DNA from: Macrostomum hystrix
Taxonomy: Eukaryota > Platyhelminthes > Macrostomidae
NCBI GenBank assembly: GCA_950097015.1
Contig: CATNEN010000039.1
Location: 8,882,501 to 8,946,500 of the forward strand
Length of the DNA: 64,000 nt
Direction: 5' to 3'
Shown here in pieces: positions 46,401 through 57,639 of the stretch. Position 1 is the first letter of the stretch; each line of letters begins with the position of its first letter. Made by a program: the position numbers and the translations under genes. The notes under the pieces were generated by a model. It did not search any database and was not told the DNA's origin. It worked only from the letters and a program-made list of their open reading frames with translations.

Positions 46401-49400
46401 CGATCTGTCATTTGTCATTTGTCATTAGACCCGATCTGCAAATCCATCTGATCATTAGACCCAACCCATATTGCATAGCCCCGGCATTCGCTACATTCTG
46501 CGCAGGACCTCTGTTCATCCGCCTTTGGGAGGACAACGAGCCGGAAGTCCGTCGAGCCACTGCTAAGAATCTGTCCGCCTTCGCCGACGCCTGCGCCAAG
46601 GAGACGCTGAACAGCCAGCTGGTGCCCAAGTTGAAGGAGCACCTGGTCAATGAGCACGACGATCGTGTCAGACGCGAGATTATTTCTGAGACGGCCCGCC
46701 TGCTCACCAAGATTCGCAAGGAAGACGCCGCAGAGCTGGTTCGTACGGTGGTCAGCCTGATCACTGAGAGCGGCTCCGCTGGCGCCAAGCAGGCAGTGTT
46801 CGACCATCTCAAGGACATCCTATCCGTGAGTACTGGGCAAAATGGCTTGTCTTGACCCCAGCAACCAAGCTTAGTTGCTTTTATCTAAGTTATCTTGCAT
46901 CCAAATCGAATCCCCGATCGCAGATTTCTCCACCGGCTGATCTTAAAAATACCATCATTCCGAGCCTGATGAAGCTGTACAGCGATCAGAACTGGCGTGT
47001 CAGACTGGGCGTTGTCAAGAACCTGCCAGAATTGATGAGCGCTGTGGTGAGCCATCTCCAGGTATTGCGTCCCCTTCCCAGCCTTGAATCCTCAAATCTC
47101 CAGGTATTGCGTCCCCTTCCCAGCCTTGAATCCTCAAATCTCCAGGTAGAGCGTCCCCTTCCCAGCCTTGAATCCTCAAATCTCCAGGTAGAGCGTCCCC
47201 TTCCCAGCCTTGAATCCTCAAATCTCCAGATAGAGCGTCCCCTTCCCAGCCTTGAATCCTCAAAACCCCAGGTAGAGCGTCCCCTTCCCAGCCTTGAATC
47301 CTCAAATCTCCAGATAGAGCGTCCCCTTCCCAGCCTTGAATCCTCAAATCTCCAGGTAGAGCGTCCCCTTCCCAGCCTTGAATCCTCAAAACCCCAGGTA
47401 GAGCGTCCCCTTCCCAGCCTTGAATCCTCAAATCCCCAGGTAGAGCGTCCCCTTCCCAGCCTTGAATCCTCAAATCCCCAGGTAGAGCGTCCCCTTCCCA
47501 GCCTTGAATCCTCAAATCTCCAGGTAGAGCGTCCCCTTCCCAGCCTTGAATCCTCAAATCCCCAGGTAGAGCGTCCCCTTCCCAGCCTTGAATCCTCAAA
47601 TCTCCAGATAGAGCGTCCCCTTCCCAGCCTTGAATCCTCAAATCCCCAGGTAGAGCGTCCCCTTCCCAGCCTTGAATCCTCAAAACCCCAGGTAGAGCGT
47701 CCCCTTCCCAGCCTTGAATCCTCAAATCCCCAGGTAGAGCGTCCCCTTCCCAGCCTTGAATCCTCAAATCCCCAGGTAGAGCGTCCCCTTCCCAGCCTTG
47801 AATCCTCAAATCTCCAGGTAGAGCGTCCCCTATCCCAGCCTTGGTGCAATAGGCAAACGCGTTAACCGCTCAGCCACCGACCTTCAATTCACTAGTTAGA
47901 ACGTCCCTTTCCAACCTTGAATCCTCAAATACCCAACTAAACCTGCAGGACGAGGCGCAGATAAGCAGCACCTTGGTACCCGCCTACATCTCCTGGCTGA
48001 AGGATTCGGCCAGCGAGATTCGCGACTCAGCCGCTCAGGCTCTCGGCCGGGTTGTGAAAGATCACAAGGGTCTGACTGACGGCATTGCCAAGAGTGCTAG
48101 CCTGGCTGCACTGGCCACAGACGGCAACTACCAGTTTAGGAAAGTGTGGATCGCTTGCGCTGTGGTGAGTCACGAGTTTTTGTGCCTGGAAGCCCTCTTG
48201 AATTTTCAGGTATACTGGATAGCTTCAATCAGCTGAAGATACCCTAGGTGGCAGTGTAGCTGCAATCAGCTGAAGATACAGGTGTGCAGTGTAGCTGCAA
48301 TCAGCTGAAGATACAGGTGGCAGTGTAGCTGCAATCAGCTGAAGATACAGGTGTGCAGTGTAGCTGCAATCAGCTGAAGATACAGGTGTGCAGTGTAGCT
48401 GCAATCAGCTGAAGATACAGGTGTGCAGTGTAGCTGCAATCAGCTGAAGATACAGGTGTGCAGTGTAGCTGCAATCAGCTGAAGATACAGGTGTGCAGTG
48501 TAGCTGCAATCAGCTGAAGATACAGGTGTGCAGTGTAGCTGCAATCAGCTGAAGATACAGGTGTGCAGTGTAGCTGCAATCAGCTGAAGATACAGGTGTG
48601 CAGTGTAGCTGCAATCAGCTGAAGATACAGGTGTGCAGTGTAGCTGCAATCAGCTGAAGATACAGGTGGCAGTGTAGCTGCAATCAGCTGAAGATACAGG
48701 TGTGCAGTGTAGCTCCAATCAGCTGAAGATACAGGTGTGCAGTGTAGCTGCAATCAGCTGAAGATACAGGTGTGCAGTGTAGCTGCAATCAGCTGAAGAT
48801 ACAGGTGTGCAGTGTAGCTGCAATCAGCTGAAGATACAGGTGTGCAGTGTAGCTGCAATCAGCTGAAGATACAGGTGTGCAGTGTAGCTCCAATCAGCTG
48901 AAGATACAGGTGTGCAGTGTAGCTGCAATCAGCTGAAGATACAGGTGTGCAGTGTAGCTGCAATCAGCTGAAGATACAGGTGTGCAGTGTAGCTGCAATC
49001 AGCTGAAGATACAGGTGGCAGTGTAGCTGCAATCAGCTGAAGATACAGGTGTGCAGTGTAGCTGCAATCAGCTGAAGATACAGGTGTGCAGTGTAGCTGC
49101 AATCAGCTGAAGATACAGGTGGCAGTGTAGCTGCAATCAGCTGAAGATACAGGTGTGCAGTGTAGCTCCAATCAGCTGAAGATACAGGTGTGCAGTGTAG
49201 CTGCAATCAGCTGAAGATACAGGTGTGCAGTGTAGCTGCAATCAGCTGAAGATACAGGTGTGCAGTGTAGCTCCAATCAGCTGAAGATACAGGTGTGCAG
49301 TGTAGCTGCAATCAGCTGAAGATACAGGTGTGCAGTGTAGCTGCAATCAGCTGAAGATACAGGTGGCAGTGTAGCTGCAATCAGCTGAAGATACAGGTGT

Positions 49401-52400
49401 GCAGTGTAGCTCCAATCAGCTGAAGATACAGGTGTGCAGTGTAGCTGCAATCAGCTGAAGATACAGGTGTGCAGTGTAGCTGCAATCAGCTGAAGATACA
49501 GGTGTGCAGTGTAGCTCCAATCAGCTGAAGATACAGGTGTGCAGTGTAGCTGCAATCAGCTGAAGATACAGGTGGCAGTGTAGCTGCAATCAGCTGAAGA
49601 TACAGGTGGCAGTGTAGCTGCAATCAGCTGAAGATACAGGTGTGCAGTGTAGCTGCAATCAGCTGAAGATACAGGTGTGCAGTGTAGCTCCAATCAGCTG
49701 AAGATACAGGTGTGCAGTGTAGCTGCAATCAGCTGAAGATACAGGTGTGCAGTGTAGCTGCAATCAGCTGAAGATACAGGTGTGCAGTGTAGCTCCAATC
49801 AGCTGAAGATACAGGTGGCAGTGTAGCTGCAATCAGCTGAAGATACAGGTGTGCAGTGTAGCTGCAATCAGCTGAAGATACAGGTGTGCAGTGTAGCTGC
49901 AATCAGCTGAAGATACAGGTGTGCAGTGTAGCTGCAATCAGCTGAAGATACAGGTGTGCAGTGTAGCTCCAATCAGCTGAAGATACAGGTGTGCAGTGTA
50001 GCTGCAATCAGCTGAAGATACAGGTGTGCAGTGTAGCTGCAATCAGCTGAAGATACAGGTGTGCAGTGTAGCTGCAATCAGCTGAAGATACAGGTGTGCA
50101 GTGTAGCTCCAATCAGCTGAAGATACAGGTGTGCAGTGTAGCTGCAATCAGCTGAAGATACAGGTGGCAGTGTAGCTGCAATCAGCTGAAGATACAGGTG
50201 GCAGTGTAGCTGCAATCAGCTGAAGATACAGGTGTGCAGTGTAGCTGCAATCAGCTGAAGATACAGGTGTGCAGTGTAGCTCCAATCAGCTGAAGATACA
50301 GGTGTGCAGTGTAGCTGCAATCAGCTGAAGATACAGGTGTGCAGTGTAGCTGCAATCAGCTGAAGATACAGGTGTGCAGTGTAGCTCCAATCAGCTGAAG
50401 ATACAGGTGGCAGTGTAGCTGCAATCAGCTGAAGATACAGGTGTGCAGTGTAGCTGCAATCAGCTGAAGATACAGGTGTGCAGTGTAGCTGCAATCAGCT
50501 GAAGATACAGGTGTGCAGTGTAGCTGCAATCAGCTGAAGATACAGGTGTGCAGTGTAGCTCCAATCAGCTGAAGATACAGGTGTGCAGTGTAGCTGCAAT
50601 CAGCTGAAGATACAGGTGGCAGTGTAGCTGCAATCAGCTGAAGATACAGGTGGCAGTGTAGCTGCAATCAGCTGAAGATACAGGTGTGCAGTGTAGCTCC
50701 AATCAGCTGAAGATACAGGTGTGCAGTGTAGCTGCAATCAGCTGAAGATACAGGTGTGCAGTGTAGCTGCAATCAGCTGAAGATACAGGTGTGCAGTGTA
50801 GCTGCAATCAGCTGAAGATACAGGTGTGCAGTGTAGCTCCAATCAGCTGAAGATACAGGTGTGCAGTGTAGCTGCAATCAGCTGAAGATACAGGTGGCAG
50901 TGTAGCTGCAATCAGCTGAAGATACAGGTGTGCAGTGTAGCTGCAATCAGCTGAAGATACAGGTGTGCAGTGTAGCTGCAATCAGCTGAAGATACAGGTG
51001 TGCAGTGTAGCTCCAATCAGCTGAAGATACAGGTGTGCAGTGTAGCTGCAATCAGCTGAAGATACAGGTGGCAGTGTAGCTGCAATCAGCTGAAGATACA
51101 GGTGGCAGTGTAGCTGCAATCAGCTGAAGATACAGGTGTGCAGTGTAGCTGCAATCAGCTGAAGATACAGGTGTGCAGTGTAGCTGCAATCAGCTGAAGA
51201 TACAGGTGTGCAGTGTAGCTGCAATCAGCTGAAGATACAGGTGTGCAGTGTAGCTCCAATCAGCTGAAGATACAGGTGTGCAGTGTAGCTGCAATCAGCT
51301 GAAGATACAGGTGGCAGTGTAGCTGCAATCAGCTGAAGATACAGGTGGCAGTGTAGCTGCAATCAGCTGAAGATACAGGTGTGCAGTGTAGCTGCAATCA
51401 GCTGAAGATACAGGTGTGCAGTGTAGCTGCAATCAGCTGAAGATACAGGTGTGCAGTGTAGCTGCAATCAGCTGAAGATACAGGTGTGCAGTGTAGCTGC
51501 AATCAGCTGAAGATACAGGTGTGCAGTGTAGCTCCAATCAGCTGAAGATACAGGTGGCAGTGTAGCTGCAATCAGCTGAAGATACAGGTGTGCAGTGTAG
51601 CTGCAATCAGCTGAAGATACAGGTGTGCAGTGTAGCTGCAATCAGCTGAAGATACAGGTGTGCAGTGTAGCTGCAATCAGCTGAAGATACAGGTGTGCAG
51701 TGTAGCTCCAATCAGCTGAAGATACAGGTGTGCAGTGTAGCTGCAATCAGCTGAAGATACAGGTGTGCAGTGTAGCTGCAATCAGCTGAAGATACAGGTG
51801 TGCAGTGTAGCTGCAATCAGCTGAAGATACAGGTGTGCAGTGTAGCTCCAATCAGCTGAAGATACAGGTGTGCAGTGTAGCTGCAATCAGCTGAAGATAC
51901 AGGTGGCAGTGTAGCTGCAATCAGCTGAAGATACAGGTGGCAGTGTAGCTGCAATCAGCTGAAGATACAGGTGTGCAGTGTAGCTGCAATCAGCTGAAGA
52001 TACAGGTGTGCAGTGTAGCTCCAATCAGCTGAAGATACAGGTGTGCAGTGTAGCTGCAATCAGCTGAAGATACAGGTGTGCAGTGTAGCTGCAATCAGCT
52101 GAAGATACAGGTGTGCAGTGTAGCTCCAATCAGCTGAAGATACAGGTGTGCAGTGTAGCTGCAATCAGCTGAAGATACAGGTGGCAGTGTAGCTGCAATC
52201 AGCTGAAGATACAGGTGTGCAGTGTAGCTGCAATCAGCTGAAGATACAGGTGTGCAGTGTAGCTGCAATCAGCTGAAGATACAGGTGTGCAGTGTAGCTC
52301 CAATCAGCTGAAGATACAGGTGTGCAGTGTAGCTGCAATCAGCTGAAGATACAGGTGGCAGTGTAGCTGCAATCAGCTGAAGATACAGGTGGCAGTGTAG

Positions 52401-55400
52401 CTGCAATCAGCTGAAGATACAGGTGTGCAGTGTAGCTGCAATCAGCTGAAGATACAGGTGTGCAGTGTAGCTGCAATCAGCTGAAGATACAGGTGTGCAG
52501 TGTAGCTGCAATCAGCTGAAGATACAGGTGTGCAGTGTAGCTCCAATCAGCTGAAGATACAGGTGTGCAGTGTAGCTGCAATCAGCTGAAGATACAGGTG
52601 GCAGTGTAGCTGCAATCAGCTGAAGATACAGGTGGCAGTGTAGCTGCAATCAGCTGAAGATACAGGTGTGCAGTGTAGCTGCAATCAGCTGAAGATACAG
52701 GTGTGCAGTGTAGCTCCAATCAGCTGAAGATACAGGTGTGCAGTGTAGCTGCAATCAGCTGAAGATACAGGTGTGCAGTGTAGCTGCAATCAGCTGAAGA
52801 TACAGGTGTGCAGTGTAGCTCCAATCAGCTGAAGATACAGGTGGCAGTGTAGCTGCAATCAGCTGAAGATACAGGTGTGCAGTGTAGCTGCAATCAGCTG
52901 AAGATACAGGTGTGCAGTGTAGCTCCAATCAGCTGAAGATACAGGTGTGCAGTGTAGCTGCAATCAGCTGAAGATACAGGTGTGCAGTGTAGCTCCAATC
53001 AGCTGAAGATACAGGTGTGCAGTGTAGCTGCAATCAGCTGAAGATACAGGTGTGCAGTGTAGCTGCAATCAGCTGAAGATACAGGTGTGCAGTGTAGCTG
53101 CAATCAGCTGAAGATACAGGTGTGCAGTGTAGCTCCAATCAGCTGAAGATACAGGTGTGCAGTGTAGCTGCAATCAGCTGAAGATACAGGTGGCAGTGTA
53201 GCTGCAATCAGCTGAAGATACAGGTGGCAGTGTAGCTGCAATCAGCTGAAGATACAGGTGTGCAGTGTAGCTGCAATCAGCTGAAGATACAGGTGTGCAG
53301 TGTAGCTCCAATCAGCTGAAGATACAGGTGTGCAGTGTAGCTGCAATCAGCTGAAGATACAGGTGTGCAGTGTAGCTGCAATCAGCTGAAGATACAGGTG
53401 TGCAGTGTAGCTCCAATCAGCTGAAGATACAGGTGGCAGTGTAGCTGCAATCAGCTGAAGATACAGGTGTGCAGTGTAGCTGCAATCAGCTGAAGATACA
53501 GGTGTGCAGTGTAGCTGCAATCAGCTGAAGATACAGGTGTGCAGTGTAGCTGCAATCAGCTGAAGATACAGGTGTGCAGTGTAGCTCCAATCAGCTGAAG
53601 ATACAGGTGTGCAGTGTAGCTGCAATCAGCTGAAGATACAGGTGGCAGTGTAGCTGCAATCAGCTGAAGATACAGGTGGCAGTGTAGCTGCAATCAGCTG
53701 AAGATACAGGTGTGCAGTGTAGCTCCAATCAGCTGAAGATACAGGTGTGCAGTGTAGCTGCAATCAGCTGAAGATACAGGTGTGCAGTGTAGCTGCAATC
53801 AGCTGAAGATACAGGTGTGCAGTGTAGCTGCAATCAGCTGAAGATACAGGTGTGCAGTGTAGCTGCAATCAGCTGAAGATACAGGTGTGCAGTGTAGCTG
53901 CAATCAGCTGAAGATACAGGTGTGCAGTGTAGCTGCAATCAGCTGAAGATACAGGTGGCAGTGTAGCTGCAATCAGCTGAAGATACAGGTGTGCAGTGTA
54001 GCTGCAATCAGCTGAAGATACAGGTGTGCAGTGTAGCTGCAATCAGCTGAAGATACAGGTGGCAGTGTAGCTGCAATCAGCTGAAGATACAGGTGTGCAG
54101 TGTAGCTGCAATCAGCTGAAGATACAGGTGTGCAGTGTAGCTGCAATCAGCTGAAGATACAGGTGGCAGTGTAGCTGCAATCAGCTGAAGATACAGGTGT
54201 GCAGTGTAGCTGCAATCAGCTGAAGATACAGGTGTGCAGTGTAGCTGCAATCAGCTGAAGATACAGGTGTGCAGTGTAGCTGCAATCAGCTGAAGATACA
54301 GGTGTGCAGTGTAGCTCCAATCAGCTGAAGATACAGGTGTGCAGTGTAGCTGCAATCAGCTGAAGATACAGGTGTGCAGTGTAGCTGCAATCAGCTGAAG
54401 ATACAGGTGGCAGTGTAGCTGCAATCAGCTGAAGATACAGGTGTGCAGTGTAGCTCCAATCAGCTGAAGATACAGGTGTGCAGTGTAGCTGCAATCAGCT
54501 GAAGATACAGGTGTGCAGTGTAGCTGCAATCAGCTGAAGATACAGGTGTGCAGTGTAGCTGCAATCAGCTGAAGATACAGGTGTGCAGTGTAGCTGCAAT
54601 CAGCTGAAGATACAGGTGTGCAGTGTAGCTCCAATCAGCTGAAGATACAGGTGTGCAGTGTAGCTGCAATCAGCTGAAGATACAGGTGTGCAGTGTAGCT
54701 GCAATCAGCTGAAGATACAGGTGTGCAGTGTAGCTGCAATCAGCTGAAGATACAGGTGGCAGTGTAGCTGCAATCAGCTGAAGATACAGGTGTGCAGTGT
54801 AGCTGCAATCAGCTGAAGATACAGGTGTGCAGTGTAGCTGCAATCAGCTGAAGATACAGGTGGCAGTGTAGCTGCAATCAGCTGAAGATACAGGTGTGCA
54901 GTGTAGCTCCAATCAGCTGAAGATACAGGTGTGCAGTGTAGCTGCAATCAGCTGAAGATACAGGTGTGCAGTGTAGCTGCAATCAGCTGAAGATACAGGT
55001 GTGCAGTGTAGCTCCAATCAGCTGAAGATACAGGTGTGCAGTGTAGCTGCAATCAGCTGAAGATACAGGTGTGCAGTGTAGCTGCAATCAGCTGAAGATA
55101 CAGGTGGCAGTGTAGCTGCAATCAGCTGAAGATACAGGTGTGCAGTGTAGCTCCAATCAGCTGAAGATACAGGTGTGCAGTGTAGCTGCAATCAGCTGAA
55201 GATACAGGTGTGCAGTGTAGCTGCAATCAGCTGAAGATACAGGTGTGCAGTGTAGCTGCAATCAGCTGAAGATACAGGTGTGCAGTGTAGCTGCAATCAG
55301 CTGAAGATACAGGTGTGCAGTGTAGCTGCAATCAGCTGAAGATACAGGTGTGCAGTGTAGCTGCAATCAGCTGAAGATACAGGTGTGCAGTGTAGCTCCA

Positions 55401-57535
55401 ATCAGCTGAAGATACAGGTGTGCAGTGTAGCTGCAATCAGCTGAAGATACAGGTGGCAGTGTAGCTGCAATCAGCTGAAGATACAGGTGTGCAGTGTAGC
55501 TGCAATCAGCTGAAGATACAGGTGTGCAGTGTAGCTGCAATCAGCTGAAGATACAGGTGTGCAGTGTAGCTCCAATCAGCTGAAGATACAGGTGTGCAGT
55601 GTAGCTGCAATCAGCTGAAGATACAGGTGGCAGTGTAGCTGCAATCAGCTGAAGATACAGGTGTGCAGTGTAGCTGCAATCAGCTGAAGATACAGGTGTG
55701 CAGTGTAGCTGCAATCAGCTGAAGATACAGGTGTGCAGTGTAGCTGCAATCAGCTGAAGATACAGGTGTGCAGTGTAGCTGCAATCAGCTGAAGATACAG
55801 GTGTGCAGTGTAGCTCCAATCAGCTGAAGATACAGGTGTGCAGTGTAGCTGCAATCAGCTGAAGATACAGGTGTGCAGTGTAGCTGCAATCAGCTGAAGA
55901 TACAGGTGTGCAGTGTAGCTGCAATCAGCTGAAGATACAGGTGTGCAGTGTAGCTGCAATCAGCTGAAGATACAGGTGTGCAGTGTAGCTGCAATCAGCT
56001 GAAGATACAGGTGTGCAGTGTAGCTGCAATCAGCTGAAGATACAGGTGGCAGTGTAGCTGCAATCAGCTGAAGATACAGGTGTGCAGTGTAGCTGCAATC
56101 AGCTGAAGATACAGGTGTGCAGTGTAGCTGCAATCAGCTGAAGATACAGGTGGCAGTGTAGCTGCAATCAGCTGAAGATACAGGTGTGCAGTGTAGCTGC
56201 AATCAGCTGAAGATACAGGTGTGCAGTGTAGCTGCAATCAGCTGAAGATACAGGTGTGCAGTGTAGCTCCAATCAGCTGAAGATACAGGTGTGCAGTGTA
56301 GCTGCAATCAGCTGAAGATACAGGTGTGCAGTGTAGCTGCAATCAGCTGAAGATACAGGTGTGCAGTGTAGCTACATTGCCATCTCCGCTATATTCGCAC
56401 AGGAGCTGATGGACAAGGGCGCCCCGTCGTGCATCCCTGTACTGGTGCCCCAGCTGATGAAGCTGTCAACAGACAAGGTGCCTAATGTACGCCTGGCAGT
56501 TGTCAAGGCTCTGGTTCGTCTGGCCACGCACTTTGACGCTAAGTGAGTGCATAAGATATCTGCCTTTTTTCGTCTATGCGCCTTATATGAGTAGAATATT
56601 TTCAGTAGCTTTTGCTAGCTCTTATGATAGTAGATAAAGTAGTCAAATTGTTACGCAACAAACTCCCCATATAAAGTAGATAAGGTAGTCAGACTGGTAG
56701 GCAACATACATTCAAGTCCCGTAGAAACTATGGCAAAACACTGCACCAGCTAAAACTCAAACTGTAATTGAACCTTCAGCACCATCAAGAAGGACATCAT
56801 CAGCCCGCTGGTTGAGCTGTCAAAGGATGACGACTCGGATGTCCGCTTCTACGCTGAAGATGCTGTTAGCAGTGAGTGTTTCCGATTCCAGGCCTCTTAA
56901 TTTTTGATTTGTTTTACTGCGTGCAGATTGTCTCAGTGCAATTTATTAATGTTGATTCTGTTCTCGATTTCCGATTGATTGCTGCCAATCAAATGCTTTG
57001 TACGCACGTTTAAACTATGAGCAACAATATCATTGGAATCTGGTCTACCTGGGACTGTAAGAGTCCAGGCCTGCAAAATGTTGATTCCCTTTTAACTATG
57101 CAAATTCGCACCTGTGTTTGCTTTCGCATGCCTGCCAGTGCTGCTTATAAGTGTCGCTCACAATTGGCCCCACACCACCCCTCACCCGCACACCGCACCG
57201 AATGTTGCATGGCCCGCTAATGCTCTCCTTTCTGTTTCCACTGCCTCCCTCTCACCACCGTCGTCGCAGAGCAAATTTATAACAAACACGTCAAGGACGC
57301 CAAGCCGATGCCGGCGCGCGGCAAAGACGCTGCCGGCGATGCGAAATCTGGCACAGCCGGCTCTACGCCGACCTCCGCCGCTGGCGGAGCCGCCTCAGCT
57401 CAACAGAGATCGTCCGGCTCGGCTTCTAAGCCAACGCCGCAAGCCGATAAAAAGCCGGCTAGTACCGCCGGGGCTGCTTCCGCTGCCTCCGGTGGCGGCA
57501 AAACTGGCGCAGCTGCCAAGGGTGAGGCTGCCTAG
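43453..57535 (+). CDS. PPP2R1A-like: PP2A scaffold subunit A (PR65) homologue, 10 exons
   Basis: Exons are 43453-43584, 43686-43776, 45353-45613, 45923-46360, 46506-46825, 46924-47046, 47949-48164, 56403-56542, 56780-56871 and 57270-57535, total 2079 nt, 692 aa, every phase consistent. HEAT repeats are present throughout. Family landmarks are GEDELLMELCRQLGTF (human ALAEQLGTF), SSRRAGCRLIVPCYSKVSS (human TSACGLFSVCYPRVSS), WRVRLGVVKNLPEL, VPNVRLAVVKALVRLA, DDDSDVRFYAEDAVS. The protein holds the catalytic and regulatory subunits of phosphatase 2A. It is divergent: human PPP2R1A is 589 aa, and this one has an unusual N-terminus and an extra Lys/Ala/Ser-rich tail of about 80 residues after AEDAVSKQIYNKHVKD. 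It may be a paralogue rather than the main A subunit. Introns 2, 6 and 7 are dominated by repeats; intron 7 alone is 8.2 kb. Confidence 0.88.
43840..43983. repeat. 33-bp minisatellite, left part, intron 2 of PP2A gene
   Basis: Diverged units of GTCGGAGAGTGAGTAATGGC plus TGATGTAATGAA. The array is cut at 43983 by the LTR-like insertion. Confidence 0.85.
43984..44878. mobile_element. Solo-LTR-like insertion (895 bp) with 4-bp target duplication
   Basis: Begins TGTAGCAGACC and ends CACTGCCTCA: TG...CA termini whose last 8 bp are an imperfect inverted repeat. GAAG flanks both sides (43980-43983 and 44879-44882). The minisatellite resumes immediately with GAAGGTCTGAGAGTGAGTAA, as expected if the element landed inside one unit. 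A 4-bp duplication is common for Ty3/gypsy-type integrases. There is no open frame of interest, and orientation is undecided. Confidence 0.75.
44879..45305. repeat. 33-bp minisatellite, right part, intron 2 of PP2A gene
   Basis: About 13 copies of GGTCTAGGATTGGGTAATAG plus CTGATGTAATGAG. Units are much more uniform than those left of the insertion, except the first two. Confidence 0.95.
45790..45870 (-). mobile_element. tRNA-like fragment (SINE head) in intron 3 of PP2A gene
   Basis: Minus strand reads TTTTGCCGAGTGGCTAGATA, then GGGGGCTCGAATTTCAGCCC, i.e. A- and B-box-like motifs in tRNA spacing. It does not fold into a tRNA acceptor stem and no family-1 body follows. Confidence 0.45.
47055..47830. 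repeat. 42-bp minisatellite in intron 6 of PP2A gene
   Basis: About 18 copies; each unit runs GTAGAGCGTCCCCTTCCCAG, CCTTGAATCCTCAAATCTCC, AG. It starts within 10 bp of the exon-6 donor at 47047. Because 42 is a multiple of three, the exon-6 frame stays open through the whole array (14-residue repeat VERPLPSLESSNLQ) to a stop at 47863-47865. Each unit juxtaposes a pyrimidine-rich CTCCAG and GTAGAG. Confidence 0.97.
47840..47882 (-). mobile_element. SINE family 1 head fragment
   Basis: Minus strand GGTCGGTGGCTGAGCGGTTA, ACGCGTTTGCCTATTGCACC: the A-box end only, directly abutting the 42-bp array. Confidence 0.6.
48208..56374. repeat. Giant 35/33-bp minisatellite (8.2 kb) in intron 7 of PP2A gene
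   Basis: Roughly 235 tandem units, CAGGTGTGCAGTGTAGCTGC plus AATCAGCTGAAGATA (35 bp). One variant has GTGGCAG instead of GTGTGCAG (33 bp) and another CTCCAATC instead of CTGCAATC. Apart from the first two units, copies are almost identical otherwise. The array starts about 43 bp after the exon-7 donor and its last unit ends about 28 bp before the exon-8 acceptor, so it is practically the whole intron. Variant order is not random. Confidence 0.98.
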
Positions 57536-57639
57536 CAGTTCTGCGAACAGAGTTGCTAGTCTGGGCCAGTTAGAGAGGCCTGATTGACAGGTTTCAGGTT
57601 ATGAAAGTAGAGCAGAATGGAGACATGAGATTGAGGGAT

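Noticed and set aside
45345-46818. Minus-strand frames opposite PP2A exons 3-5
   Set aside because: Antisense shadows of conserved HEAT-repeat exons.
46986-47849. Two long minus-strand frames over the 42-bp array
   Set aside because: Repeat artefacts opposite intron 6 of the PP2A gene.
48208-56374. CRISPR array or centromeric satellite
   Set aside because: No spacers between repeats, and the array sits wholly within one intron of an intact gene.
56361-56402. Extending PP2A exon 8 upstream into IAISAIFAQ
   Set aside because: The stretch is a pyrimidine-rich acceptor tract after the last repeat unit, and starting at 56403 aligns with the family without an insertion.
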